From Apostichopus japonicus (lineage: Eukaryota > Echinodermata > Holothuroidea > Aspidochirotida > Stichopodidae), in contig NC_092572.1 in NCBI RefSeq assembly GCF_037975245.1, forward strand, positions 33,453,989 to 33,517,988: DNA of 64,000 nucleotides. The letters run 5' to 3'. The notes under the pieces were generated by a model. The model made no database searches, was not told where the DNA came from, and was given only the letters and a program-made list of their open reading frames with translations. The first letter of the stretch is position 1; each line of letters starts with the position of its first letter. Below, piece after piece: positions 1 to 11,476 of the stretch. The position numbers and the translations under genes are program-made.

Positions 1-1592
1 TTCATTTTTGTTTACAGCTGACTTGGAGGTCTAATAGAGGGGGCAAGTATCATAAGTGGGGGGAGTATCATAACAAGGGGTGGGGAAAATGCCCCCCTTG
101 TTGTTGACACTGAGTGCATGAAGATAAATTTGAATCTTTCAAGCAGTCGACGAAAACATATCTTTAACAGTAGTGATATTTAAGAATACGATTAACATAG
201 TCTCACGTAACTAATGCTAAACCGTCTTTCTCCTGTTAGCTTGACAAGTATGAAATGCTAGTAATCACGATAACAGCGTGTGGGAACTTGCATAAGATAT
301 ATTTGACTGCAACCGTATGTCCAATTATGTTTATAGTTGGTATGTTGATGTTAATGCAGAGTATGTACCTGTTCTTTTCAACAACACTTTTCACCTTGTT
401 AATATTCATGGTAGTTGGAGCTTAATGGGAAATTGTCAAAAGCAGCTTGTAAACATGCTATCTCAACAACCACAAGTAAATCAATATGATTCATGGAAGA
501 TACATGGTCCCTAGTGAATAAATACACCCTATTGTTTCTCATCTCATGAATATATAAGAGTGTGTGGGGCTAAACGTAACATTTGGTTCACACTGGTATG
601 GTGATGTTGCTGAATATCAAATACATGTTTATGACGTCTCCAACTCTAAGTCATTATATTCATGAAATTGCTAGAAATGGCTTTGAAATACAAGACATGA
701 ACCAAATGTTCCCTGGTTTCATTCTTGGCATATCTGGTGCTACACTTCATTCATACAATCAACCGTGTTGTTTGTGTGTGCATATAATGAATATTAATCA
801 GTGAACATTACATTCTTTATCAGATACCTCCGAAATAGTATGTCTAATTTGCATTATACATGTACTTGGATAATTCTATGTAAGTATATAGATTTTATGA
901 TATCATAAACTCTCACTGATATTCATGCATAAATATATTGTTTATACTATGTCACTTCCTAGACTTTGTCAGCATGATACCTGCTTCATGGTACCTTCCT
1001 TTATATGTTGTCACACAATGTCAATAGATAATCATCTTCATTATGGTGTGTACACGTTCATGAATATATACATCTATGGCTTACCACACTATGAATACGT
1101 GATACAGTTAGTGATACAAAAATAATATTCACATCATATATCAGAATAATGATGCCTGAAAAAAAAAAACATTTCACTGAAACTCAAGTTCACTGAAGCG
1201 CAAGAACTTTTATTCACACATAAGCCTTTACTAGACACATAAGCCTAGTCTTTGTAAGCTATATTTCAGTTGCGGACCATTACACTCTGCATGTGAAAGA
1301 AAAATAAGTGCAAGCATCATCAAGATGACTGTGATTTCGTTATTTATAACGAACAGTGTGCAATTAATTACATTCTGTTTGTCATTCTATTAAGAAGTCG
1401 TACCCAGGATCAGCTGATTTATGTGTTATGAATCTACATAGTAATACAAAATTATGCTTGAAAATTCCTTTACATTGCATAATGACATACTATACAAAGA
1501 TAATGTTCCATAAACCAGCTTAAACATTCGCCCTAGATATGAATCATATGAGCTTTATTGTTCTCTACTCATTTTCCATTTCTTTCTCGCAG
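1..1592. other. 5' flank or intron, no gene recognised
   Basis: AT-rich sequence with only short ORFs, none showing a recognisable domain or paired splice sites. A run of ten A residues lies near 1160. Because the first supported exon (1593) begins with a splice acceptor and is an internal linker exon, this stretch is most simply an intron or upstream part of locus A. I see no promoter that I could defend. Confidence 0.5.
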
Positions 1593-1700
1593 GATCCTTC
1601 TTTGCCATCTCATCAAGCAACTAGAGGAGAAGCCGAAGGTAGCCGAGCAGGAGCTGAAGCAATGGCTATACATAGCGAAGTAACAAATGAAACTTTGCAG
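1593..1700 (+). CDS. Locus A exon: linker before Death domain
   Basis: Thirty-six codons, phase 0 at both ends, with acceptor tttctcgcag and donor cag/gtaagt. The encoded peptide is low-complexity and ends in EVTNETLQ. That ending matches QVTNDTLK at the end of the equivalent linker exon at 11672-11785, and both directly precede a Death-domain exon. It is therefore read as the last linker exon of a ZU5-UPA-Death type cassette whose earlier exons lie left of the window or were lost. Function is inferred from position; the peptide has no fold of its own that I recognise. Confidence 0.65.
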
Positions 1701-2754
1701 GTAAGTATTAGTGAGTGAGAACTTCCAAGTGTGATTGATGACTTTTGACCAATATCTCTCTAAATCTGTGATTTCTAACTGATACAGACTGGTGCCTAAA
1801 CTGAAAGAGTCGTGACTGATAACTGCCTTTTTTCACTACGTGATTACAGACCGACATTAAGACATTACTGAAAGTTGTAATTGCTTAATTCGGTTTGCGT
1901 GTTGTTCCCAATTTAACAATAAAAACACCCAACACATTATCAAGAAGTATACATATATAGTTGCCCCATATGCTTCCTATTGTTTTAAGAAGTAATATCA
2001 TGCATATTAACTAGAAGGTGAGGCATACTGTAAACATATAACATTGCCACGTACATGTTTGTCATCATTCATATTTGGCATGTTTGTATTATTAGTAAGT
2101 GTTTATGTGTTTGTGTTTAATATGAAATTGTTGGAATGAAATCAATTATGCAAATGGTAAAAGGAATTTTATGTTACTTTTTATCTCAATACTTGAAATA
2201 TTGTGATGCTTACTGGCAACATGTTTTTGTGCTTCTGCTACCAGATTGGAAAACTCTGTTGAAAGTTTATCAGCAGATAGTACATGAAGTTGTTTGAAAA
2301 AGCTATTCATTTTTGTAGCCAAAAATCATTTCAGAAACCAGTTTTGAGGCATTTTGCCATATTTTGATGTCTGAAACACGCGCATAAGGTTACATCTAAT
2401 TGACAACTACAATCCTGTAGTAAGTACCTCGCAAGGTTGCTGATTTTAGCATTGCATTGAATGTGTAAAGAAGGACGGTGTGCATCTGACGTATTATCAA
2501 TTACCATTAATATTGCTGCAGGAGCCACTGGCATACTTAACTGAACAATAAGGTTACAGACTGTGCTAATAAGACAGTGGTATTGGTAGCTTGTGAATGA
2601 CTGATGTATTCCGTACCTGGCATAAAAGGCTCTGATTTTACCAACGGTCTAGAGAGTTTGGATTGTACTCTTGAAAAGAAGAATGTTGCTTTAGTTTGTT
2701 GTCCCACAAAACATATCACACAATAAAGGAATCATAGTAAGTTTAAGATTATTG

Positions 2755-3126
2755 CTAGGAACTATGTTCGGTTTGTTGGGATTGACTTGAATGATATAAT
2801 GGCTTCCCAATTTTGTCCCCACATGAATCTGCGATATTTGTAATTAATTTTGCAACCCTTGTGTCAACCCTTTTTCTGAGTTTTCCAATTTTTTCCAGGG
2901 AACACCTGTGTGACAAATGTGTGGCAAATCTGTAACTATTTGTTTCACAATCACACTGTTCACACAAAATTGCTGTTTTGTCCATGGATAATGATAGCTT
3001 ATTACTGTCAGTCATATTAATGAATTGGTGGGGCAGAAGAAAACCATTAATAAACATTAGCCCTTTTAACTGGCAATTACACAACTCAATTTCATTAAAA
3101 GTATATGATATGAGCATTTGCCTCAT
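2755..3126 (-). CDS. Unassigned minus-strand ORF with Cys/His cluster
   Basis: A 123-codon ORF opposite to locus A, inside its intron between 1700 and 3243. The central part reads CEQCDCETNSYRFATHLSHR then C, a C-x2-C-x11-H-x4-C spacing with the RFAxHL core. This resembles the SGF11/ataxin-7-like zinc finger of the SAGA deubiquitinase module (C-x2-C-x11-H-x3-C), but is one residue longer before the last Cys, and the flanking protein does not match that family as I know it. A short serine- and glutamine-rich tail follows. It may be a decayed retrocopy, a real small exon on the other strand, or chance. Not a confident gene. Confidence 0.25.
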   Translation of the reverse strand: MRQMLISYTFNEIELCNCQLKGLMFINGFLLPHQFINMTDSNKLSLSMDKTAILCEQCDCETNSYRFATHLSHRCSLEKIGKLRKRVDTRVAKLITNIADSCGDKIGKPLYHSSQSQQTEHSS

Positions 3127-3242
3127 TATTGTTCTAGCTTTTGACCGTATACTGAGGTTCTTATATAGATTATCTCAATTTCAATTGGCATCGTGAAATA
3201 GCATCAGAACGATGAAAAATTTGGTTTTATGGTTATTTGAAG

Positions 3243-3501
3243 GACTTGTCAGAAAACTTGTTCAAAGAATGGCCGGATGTGGGAAGAATTCTGAAGCTTG
3301 ATGAGACAGAGCTTGACAACATAGAGGCAGATAACAAAATTAAGGGACAAAAGGAAGTGGTTTACCAGATGTTGCTACTATGGAAACGGAAACATGGGAT
3401 GAAAGCAACAAACAAAACACTGAGAGACGCTCTAATAGCAACTAATCGAAAGGACCTGTCCGATTATCTTCTTAATACGGAACAATGTGGAACGACTGTA
3501 G
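3243..3501 (+). CDS. Locus A exon: first Death domain
   Basis: Encodes about 86 residues from DLSENLFKEWPDVGRILKLD through YQMLLLWKRKHG to LRDALIATNRKDLSDYL. This is a Death domain: the W-x2-V-G-R-x-L-x-L helix 1-2 pattern, the Y-x-M-L-x2-W core helix and the terminal R-x-D-L helix are all present. Death domains bind other Death domains by homotypic contact and nucleate death and inflammatory complexes in the cytosol. It starts in phase 0 after ttatttgaag and ends in phase 1 at gtag/gtaagt, the same 0-to-1 phase as the Death exons at 11972 and 59756. The TTG upstream of the exon is intronic, not a start. The phase-1 end joins directly to the ZU5 exon at 4970. Confidence 0.85.
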
Positions 3502-4969
3502 GTAAGTCAAAGACAACAAACATGAGATCAGTAACAAAGATTATGTATTTCGTCGTTTGTATTTACTCTAAGCAGATGGAAATTTCATCCAGCCAAATTA
3601 AATATAAAAGGATATCAGCGTAGAAAGAACATTAAACATTAATTATAAAAACTTATTTATTCTGCAATAAACTTACGTATGTCTCGAAGCAATTTTGCAT
3701 TGAAGTATGAGAAGTAAAGCAATCTGCAGATTGTCAGTTAGCAAGTAGCTGTAAAGAACATTAAGTTGTAAAGGAGCTTAACGTTTACTTCTTACAACGC
3801 GATTTTAGAACTGCATAAAAACATACCAATTCTATATGCAGGTTATTACCCTTGAAAGGAGCATTTCTATGATACAGCCTACAACCTGTGTTATGTTATG
3901 CATACCTTTAATTCTCTGACTATTTTATATAACGTTGATATGTTTGAAACAAAATGAATATCAAGTTAGTTCTCCTTATACATGACTTCTGTCAACAATG
4001 CATTGAAAGAGGTCTGAGATTTTCATGTTAATTGCAACAACAATCATGTAAACATTTATATGCAAATTAGCTATTTGGCAGTAGTCGGATATATTCATTT
4101 GGTCTCACTATTTTAATACAGTTGTGTGTCCATCTTTGAAGGGTGTCTAACAAATTGCTTAGAAAAAAGTAACTATCACAGTAGAAATCTATCAAAATTT
4201 GCCGTAAATGTTGGTCAGCTTTTACATATTCAAACCGTTTGGTGGTACAAGATTATGAAGAGTATGTATGTGAAATGTTAATCATAATTAACAGTTAATG
4301 ATATGGCAGTATAGTGAATGAACTCATCATGTCCTAGAATCCTGAAGTTAATATCAAATTTATACACAGCTATCTGCCTAGTTTTAAGATATGTTGGGAA
4401 TGTGTACATTACTATCATGATCTTAGTAAAGGTCTATACGAGATGAGAATGTTTTAAGCTGTATCAGTATATTGAGACTCACAGAGACAGGAACTGAGAC
4501 TGCTTACATGAAGCACTGTATTTTATTTACATGGTATTCACAATTTCACAGATAATATAGTATGTTGTAGGAATGACCAAGTATTTCATTCTATCATGCA
4601 GGGTGATATCTGAAAATACAATACCTGAAAAACTTAAAGCTAAACACACATGTTTATCACCTTTGCGTTTTGAAGTAACTGCTTCCAATATGGGATATGA
4701 AGCAGCTCACAGGAAACATATTGTTGCTAAGCAAGGTCAAATAGTACAGACCTTGAGCAATGGACTACGGAGCAAAGGATATAGAGCTAGGAACACCAAA
4801 CAGACTTAAGATCATAGTGTTCTTTGACTCCAATGACGGATTGTACTATGCGAGAGCACTGTCAGATGTATTAGCTATAAACTTAACATTGATTGAGTTG
4901 AGGATTTTTAAGTCCTAATCTGCCAGTTGTTTACATAACATATTTCTCTCTATGCATTATTATCAAAAG
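3502..4969. other. Intron between Death and ZU5 exons
   Basis: AT-rich spacer. It contains a 78-codon ORF at 4573-4809 with an acceptor-like tgcag and a possible donor aag/gtcaa near 4730. In the phase left by the preceding Death exon, that stretch hits a stop at once, and I recognise no domain, so it is not called as an exon. No repeat family was recognised. Confidence 0.5.
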
Positions 4970-5293
4970 ATTCTTATGTGGAAACGGCTCTTAGTGTAAA
5001 AGCCGTGGTTGACAAAGAAGGTAGAATTCTAGAGATACCAGAGACTGGTGTTAGACTAGATATTCCTCCTGGTGCTATTGACGGGAAATGCCTGATCGAG
5101 ATGAAAATCATTCCAAACTATATTCAAGAAGAGTCTAAATCATCATTTACCAGTAACACAACAGTGGTAGTGGAACTGCTTCCAGATAACTTAATGTTGC
5201 ATCATCCTGCAAAGCTTACCCTGCCTCACTGTCTCAAGTTGAAGAACCCTGTTGAATGCAAAGCTCTGGTATTCAGTAGTCACCATGCTCAAG
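4970..5293 (+). CDS. Locus A exon: ZU5 domain, N-terminal part
   Basis: One hundred and eight codons, phase 1 at both ends (acceptor ttatcaaaag, donor caag/gtac). The peptide shows the ZU5 hallmark G-x-L-E-I-P-x-T-G-V-R-L-x-I-P-P-G-A-I in residues 15-38, followed by beta strands VVVELLPDNL and LTLPHCLKL. ZU5 is the beta-sandwich found in ankyrins, UNC5, PIDD1 and, as half of the FIIND module, in NLRP1 and CARD8. The exon ends in FSSHHAQ, giving a His-His pair shared with the copy at 50568-50891 and lying about 31 residues before the Phe-Ser motif of the next exon. A pentanucleotide microsatellite begins a few bases inside the following intron. Confidence 0.93.
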
Positions 5294-5294
5294 G

Positions 5295-5348
5295 TACATC
5301 TTATCTTATCTTATCTTATCTTATCTTATCTTATCTTATCTTATCTTA
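5295..5348 (+). repeat. (CTTAT)n microsatellite at a splice donor
   Basis: About ten uninterrupted copies of a CTTAT/TTATC pentamer starting only a few bases downstream of the ZU5 exon donor (caag/gtacat). The tract is pyrimidine/T-rich on the + strand. The corresponding intron of the second cassette (after 50891) lacks it. Confidence 0.95.
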
Positions 5349-6240
5349 GGGAAACTTAAAAAACAGAAAATCACAACCCACATGAGCATTGGTGTCGTTT
5401 TATGGTATTTAGCGATTGACAACAAAGTGTATTTGGTGCTCACCTGTCATTGATTGAAATTAGTTGTCTTTGTTATTTTCAAAGTCTTATTTATATGTAT
5501 AGCAGTCTTCATAGCATGGAAACTGTGGTAAATACAGAACTGATCACAGCAAATGTACTTGTTGTCATGCCACCTTATTAAGCCAGTGTGTACGACAGTC
5601 GTCTGTCCACTTTATCAATGCTGATTCCTTTCAGGACTAATCAGGTTAAAACAGTTATCACATCATAAATGTTAATACTGTAACGCTTTCCTCTTTGGGT
5701 AGCTCGGGCAAGCCGGTTAAGGATTCTTGACCTTAGATGTTTTATTTTAATTGGCCAGAGAATGAAGACAAAACACAAAACAAATCCAAAGAGGTAGCTT
5801 TACAGTTAACCCAGACATATTGAAACAAAATATCGCATGTGTTACATCATTTCATCACAATCCCGGGATAAGTCTCATACCACATGCCGATCCATAGAAA
5901 CAGCCCAAAAGCCATAATCTGGTAAAAATATAAACTGGTCTACTTAATATCAAGATAGATAATACCCACATAATTCCAAACGGGATATCAACTACCACAA
6001 TGGCTGCACACCGTCAACACAGAACTCCCCCATTGCTCCACAACTTAACATCAGGATTGCAATACCTTCATAGCAAATAACAATGTTGCAGTGATTCCCA
6101 TATCACTAGCTGGATGTGTTAATACTTCGTTGGGAAAACTTACAGTGTGTTTTATGCCATCTTGGAAAGTGCTGCTTGAAAAGAAGACAAAATAATTGAT
6201 AGTACCAACCATATGATTCAGCAATTGTTTATTTTGGTAG

Positions 6241-6464
6241 GGACTAAGCCAATGTGGAGACCAAAACTTAATGCTTTATATCAACTGAATGAAACAAACT
6301 GCGTAATCTGGGTTGAAAGCTTTTCATGGGAGACATGTCGGATTGATGATAAAGATGTTGAATTTAAGAAGATCCAAGTCTATGCTGCTTGTAGCCAGGA
6401 TTCGCCTTCCAAGTATACACATATGGAACTTGGATACTATATTGACTTGCCAGGTAAAAAAGAG
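6241..6464 (+). CDS. Locus A exon: ZU5 C-terminal part / FIIND-like cleavage motif
   Basis: Enters in phase 1 after ttttggtag and leaves in phase 0 at agag/gtgagt, encoding about 75 residues. It opens with GTKPMWRPK and continues through NETNCVIWVESFSWETC to VEFKKIQVYAA, then a segment leading into the UPA domain. The final ZU5 strand carries S-F-S-W (codons 6318-6329). In NLRP1, CARD8 and PIDD1 the equivalent Phe-Ser bond is broken by autoproteolysis; this is known for those families and only inferred here. The exon is about 75% identical at protein level to 51498-51721, with the core VIWVESFSWETC unchanged. Confidence 0.88.
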
Positions 6465-6542
6465 GTGAGTTACATATAATAATTGCCATCATCAAAATGA
6501 ACTTTGAGCTAATCGTTTTTTAAAATTGCAATCCATCCGTAT

Positions 6543-8755
6543 TTGTTGAAGACTTTTGCACACCATTTATGCGTTCTACTCTCATTGGTTTTTAGTAAAT
6601 TGATGAATGAAAGTTATGTTCCTAAGTACTGGAGATTTCTAATATTACCCCAATTTTCAAGAAGGGTGATAAGTCTAAGCCCTGTAATTATAGGCCCGTT
6701 AGTCTCACTAGTGCTGTTTGTAAGGTCATGGAATCTGTTGTTGAAAAGTCTATTGTCAATCACTTCAGTAGTCAGTCTGTGATCAGAGATTCTCAACATG
6801 GCTTTTGTCAAAGAAGGTGTTGTCTCACTAATATTCTTGGGTTAATGGAAGATGTAACAAGCTCACTGAATAGGAAGAATTCTGTAAATGTTGTGTTCCT
6901 GGATTTCCAAAAGGCCTTTGATAAAGTCGTCCGGCGTCCTTTACTTAGGCTAAAAAGTATGGGTGTCAATGGGAATTTATTGTATTGGATCGAGAATTGG
7001 CTTGGTAATAGGAAACAGAGGGTGGTCATTAAAGGCTGTGGTTCTTCTTGGCAGGACGTTACTATTGGGGTTCCACAAGGGTCTGTTTTGGGTCCCTTGT
7101 TTTTTGTTGCCTATATAAATGACATTGGCGGAGATATTTTGTGTACAGCTAAGAAGTTTGCTGATGACACCAAAATATATTCTGATGTCTCTTCCAATAG
7201 GGATTCTGAGAAATTTCAAACAGATTTGGATAAGGTTTTATCCTGGTCTCAGGGTTGGCAAATGCTATTTAATATTGATAAATGCAATGTTATGCATATT
7301 GGTATTAGTAACCAAAAGTATACCTACAATCTTAATGGTGATGAGTTACAGGAGGTCTCTGATGAAAGAGACCTAGGTATTGTTATGATGTAGCATGTTA
7401 CTTTAAAGGTTAACTACGCTAATTGATGTTGTGCAATTCTTAAATGGTGTATTATTATGCTAATTTGTAAACGTAGAGCACAATCAGTGCAGTTCTAAGC
7501 TACGGTCAAGTAACCTCACCGAATGTCATATAAATTAGTTTTCAAGGAGTGGCTCGGTCTCTTCTCCCAGTGGCACCAACCTGTTCGTCACGCCACGTAA
7601 AACAACTATGTCTGTCTAGCCCTTACAAAACCTACCTTTTCCGTTCCGGCCTTTCTTCACCATGCCAACCACGCTGTGTGTGACTTACTCTTCACTCTCT
7701 TTTGGATACCATTCTTCTGAACTTATCATTTACCTTACCTGGTCCTGTTCTCTATACCGGAGCTGTTATTTTCGCAAAGCGCCTTCCGGAAGCTTCCAGA
7801 CACACCCGCACTACGGTTACTTACTCAACACCGACTACCCTGGGATTTGACACCCCGACGGAGAGCCCAGCGGTAGCCGAGGTACCTTGCGTGCGCGCTA
7901 AGTTAACGTTAAGTATTACGGTATGTAATGTATTGATGCTAACTTATATATTTTTGTTACCAAGAGACACGTATTAGATTCATTTAAAACAAAACCTCTC
8001 TAACCTACTTTATTGTGTTCGTTTCCCAAACCATGATATCTGGAATTCGTAACAGTATCTACATTGATTCATCTCTGCAACCTTCTAAACATTGTCTGGA
8101 AGCTGCTAAAAGAGGTAATAGGGTTTTTGGTATGATCAAAAGGAACTTCAGTTTTCTGAAAGAGGAAATAGTTGTTAGGCTTTATAAGCAGTTGGTTATT
8201 CCTCATCTGGAGTATGCTGTGCAGGCTTGGAACCCATATTTCGCTAAGGATAATGACGTACTCTAAAAGTTCCAGAGGAGGGCTACTGGGATTATTAGTT
8301 CCTTAAAGGGTGTTCCTTACTATAGGCGGTTATTGCTGTTAAATCTCACCACACTGGGACTTACGAAGTTACGTGGTGACTTGATTCGGGTTTTGAAGAT
8401 TGTGTATGGTTTTGACAATGTATCCTTCACTGGCTTTTTCATGTTTGCTAATAGTTGTTGTAAGCAGAGTTCATTGTCATAAGCTACAAAAGTCACAAAG
8501 TAGGATTAATATTCGGCATAACTATTTTCTAATAGAGTCGTGAATAGGTGGAATGGTTTGCCAGAGAGAGCTGTAATTGCGCGTAGTGTGAATGGCGTTG
8601 AGAATGCTTTGTACCAGCACTTTAAGCATTGTTATCGGGTCTGAGTGTTTGTGTATTCAGTTTTTTTCTCTCCTATAGGGTCCTTGATGTGTCCTTGAGT
8701 ATCCCCCCTGATCCTTTTTTCTACTAAACTGAACTATAAATAAACTAAAATAATA
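6543..8755 (+). mobile_element. CR1/L2-like non-LTR retrotransposon, 5'-truncated and decayed
   Basis: Reverse transcriptase remains in the ZU5-UPA intron of locus A. The region from 6590 reads as an RT start (NESYVPKYWR, then NITPIFKKGDKSK after a one-base frameshift). The ORF at 6728-7393 holds VVFLDFQKAFDKV, GVPQGSVLGPLFFVAYINDI and the catalytic FADD within KFADDTKIY, then the WQMLFNIDKCNVMHIG thumb region and DLGI. The reading resumes near 8058 with IDSSLQPSKHCLEAAKRGNR, continues past an in-frame stop at about 8263, and ends near 8640 with a typical C-terminal NRWNGLPERAV stretch. A short A-rich 3' end follows at about 8740-8755. Endonuclease is missing, so the copy is dead. Clade assignment (CR1/L2 group against jockey) is from memory of motif style. 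Confidence 0.85.
7390..8057. mobile_element. Insertion splitting the LINE reverse transcriptase
   Basis: The RT reading DLGIV breaks at about 7388 and resumes as IDSSLQPSK at about 8058, so roughly 665 bp of foreign sequence lies between. The ends carry loosely inverted motifs (tagcatgttac at 7393 and gtaacagtatcta just before the resumption). No transposase is seen and I could not define a target duplication. It is probably a non-autonomous DNA element that arrived after the LINE. Confidence 0.55.
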
Positions 8756-9314
8756 ATGTAGGATGTTAAGCAGTATGACTTACCTTATATACCCTATTTA
8801 TTTATTTGTTGGGTTGTTTTCTGACATCTTACCGACCAAATTATGATGTTTTATCGTAAATTTGGGATAGTAGGGCCATTTTCACTTTGGCTAACTAACC
8901 CTACCCTAAACCCTTTATACTTTTACGGGATAATTGTGATGACAATCTCGCTGAGTTTGCTCAGTGGTCTAGTTCTACCATTCAACTACGTGATTCTATC
9001 AATAGTTTGACCAGAAACCACCAGCAATAGAAAGAATTTTACTTGTAAAGGTCAGGAGCCAATCTGCTTGAAGTTAGCAATAAATTTTCATAGCTATGGG
9101 TATGCAATGAAGATTACTGTATTAATTATGCTAAATGGGTGCAATGTTTTACGAAAGTGTCTCAAAATAAACAAGTGATGTTTCCTTTATTGCACTGTCG
9201 ATTTTGTTTTTTGGCAGTATGGTAGATTCAAAGTGAGATTGAATAAACGGTTAAAACTTGACTTACCACATACGACTTGCGAAGTTAATACTTTTTTTTT
9301 TATTTTCCTTCAAG

Positions 9315-9452
9315 ATAATCGAGAAAAATAATTTGAGAGTCTTGCAAGAAAAACCATTCGCATTTCTGAGAGAGGGACGATTACCTTTAAAGATATTACT
9401 AGAAAATATATGGCCAAGGTCTTGGAAATACAATGAAGAGACAAACCCAAAG
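9315..9452 (+). CDS. Locus A exon: UPA domain, part 1
   Basis: Forty-six codons, phase 0-0, acceptor ttttccttcaag and donor aag/gtaata. The peptide includes NNLRVLQEKPFAFLREGRLP then LKILLENIWPRSWKY, the strand-loop-strand start of a UPA domain (named for UNC5, PIDD and ankyrins). It aligns with 53581-53706 (NNLRILEEIPFLFRKEGNLP). In UNC5 and PIDD1, UPA sits between ZU5 and Death and can hold Death in an autoinhibited state; by family analogy the same may apply here. Confidence 0.85.
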
Positions 9453-9947
9453 GTAATACGATTCTTGTTGAACATTATATGTTTAAGAATCCAATGTAGA
9501 GTTACTATGAGTTGATAACCATAAACTTGTAGGTAACTATTAAGAAATAAGAAGAGATCGTTGTAACATTTGTGGATTTTCCGTATCAGAAAATTTGTTT
9601 TAGCATCTCAACGAGTTTTTTTTCTTACGCATACTTTCGTTCAGTGGAACTGTACAAGTGAAACTTTCAGTCATTGATCCAGCACATGAGCATACAAAAT
9701 TCATCCGGCACGTTCACATGCTTTTTAGCACAACGCTTTTCACATTATTGCGTAACTTCAATTCAGAGATTTTTAGTATTAGGACCTATTGAACTAGACG
9801 TTCGACTAGAATGTAGGAGAACTCCATTGAACTTGGTGATATAGGAACATTTATGTCAACTATAGTAGGATGAGTCATTTGTTAAACTTTATTTAAAAGT
9901 TCTTACACATATCAAAATATCAAATCGTTTGTCAGTTTAATTTATAT

Positions 9948-10020
9948 TTGGTTCCTTGCTGGAAGCAAAGGAACCTATGCAGTCAGGTTAGTGTATGTGT
10001 GCGTCTGTGACACTTGCTTG
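9948..10020 (+). repeat. GGTTCC-hairpin interspersed repeat, 5' end copy 1
   Basis: Starts with ggttccttgctggaagcaaa followed by ggaacc, a near-perfect inverted repeat able to form a hairpin, then tatgcagtcaggtta and a TG-rich stretch. The same head occurs at 37683, 40329, 55261 and 61421 in this window. Only the head of the family is obvious here; the 3' limit is not clear. Confidence 0.75.
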
Positions 10021-10420
10021 TGTTGGCAATAATTTAACAACGGAGTGGTGAGTAATTTTAATATTTGCTATATATTGTAATATAGTGAGAAGGTGTACCG
10101 TTTCATTTTTGGCACAGAGATTATGAATATTAATAAAGTTATTGAGTAAAACGTTAACATCTTAACATTGCAATAAATCTGCAACGTTAAGTTGGAATGT
10201 AACCAAACTTTGGAGATGATATATGCAACATTTTAATATTCTGCTAATCAGGAAACCACAGTTCCCGTTGTTTTCAATTCAACCATATTCATTGGTTTTG
10301 AGGAAGAGAAACGTACTTTAACGTTTGTTTAAAGCTTTGTCAATCTTGGTATGCATGCAACCTGCAGAAGACAATTAAACATACACTTAGTAGAAAATGA
10401 TCAATTTTCCTTTGCCGCAG

Positions 10421-10558
10421 GAAATTCCATTCATGCAAGTAGAGCTCAATATAGAATTTTCGTGCCCGTTTGTCTTTGAGAAAGTTGGAGAAGAAGATTG
10501 TATCTTTTACTTTCAAGCTACTCAGAAAGAAACAATTGAATTGATTGTCAAACACAAG
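10421..10558 (+). CDS. Locus A exon: UPA domain, part 2
   Basis: Forty-six codons, phase 0-0 (acceptor tttgccgcag, donor aag/gtttgt). Begins EIPFMQVELNIEFSCPFVFE and ends IELIVKHK. UNC5 UPA domains carry the same E-I-P-F-x-x-V then C-x-F-x-x-E-R pattern, so this is the second half of UPA. The partner exon at 54827-54964 has identical length and phase. Confidence 0.85.
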
Positions 10559-11365
10559 GTTTGTAAATAGTTATGTAACCTACATTTATCCAGTTCCGAT
10601 CCATTTAAGCATGCTGTTTATTTGACCATTCATATAACTTACCTAACTCTGGTCACCTTGAGGACAATTTGCATTAACTTTCATGTCACTCTTGTGCAAT
10701 TTACCCGACACATACATGTTTTCATCCAATGAACGTTTGCACAATTGTTAGCATTGAGCTGTTTTAGCATTTGCCCGATATTAAGCAATGTCTGAAATCA
10801 TAAATAAGTTAATGAAATAATATTACTCACTTCATACCACTGCCACACTTGAGTCGAACACTAAGTTAAAGTAGCGCCTTTACATAAGCTTTAACCCTCT
10901 GTTAGTGATTTCGAAAAAAAATATTCCTACCCTATCCCCTTTTGCTGTGGCTGTTGACCGTATGTATTTTCGAGTATGCTTCATTTATTTCAATGTAATG
11001 TCAGTCCGTTAATATTTACTTACAATCTTGATTTAGTCCCTGGATGTTTAATGGTGTACTTATCTGGAAATAGAGTGTCCCATATATGCCTGTTTTCATG
11101 AACTAATTGCTGTGGTAAAAGTTAGCTAGAGTGATTCTCTGATCTGCCAGATTGTGTAGCCATCTGGTTTTATCAGTGGTGCCATTTAAAAAAAAAAATA
11201 CACAATGTGACCCTCATAAATTAGGTTGCAATAGTTACTGTTGATTCTAAGCGTACCAGCCTATTTACACAAATTATTTGTTAGAGTTCTTCCATTCTGG
11301 ATTTCAAATTTTGCAAATGATATCTTTCTATTCTATGTGACTCTTTTCAACATTCTTGATTGCAG

Positions 11366-11476
11366 GAAGTGTTGGCAGCATTCCAATCAGGCAGTTCTGC
11401 ACAGTTAGTGGATGTCTTATCCTCTAAGAAGAGACGCTTAACTGAATATATACCCACAGACACATATACCTCCATG
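11366..11476 (+). CDS. Locus A exon: basic linker after UPA
   Basis: Thirty-seven codons, phase 0-0 (acceptor gattgcag, donor atg/gtggta). A serine-rich linker centred on SSKKRRLTEY; the KKRR cluster at 11426-11437 is conserved at 56133-56144 (HSKKRRFNEY) although the surrounding residues have diverged. A short basic cluster of this kind may be a nuclear localisation signal or a phosphoinositide/nucleic-acid contact; neither is shown. It tethers UPA to Death. Confidence 0.75.

Noticed and set aside
4573-4809. ORF before the ZU5 exon as an additional exon
   Set aside because: With the acceptor at 4601 the incoming phase 1 meets a stop at once, and no counterpart exists in locus B.
6614-7219. 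Minus-strand ORFs over the LINE
   Set aside because: Shadows of the + strand reverse transcriptase.
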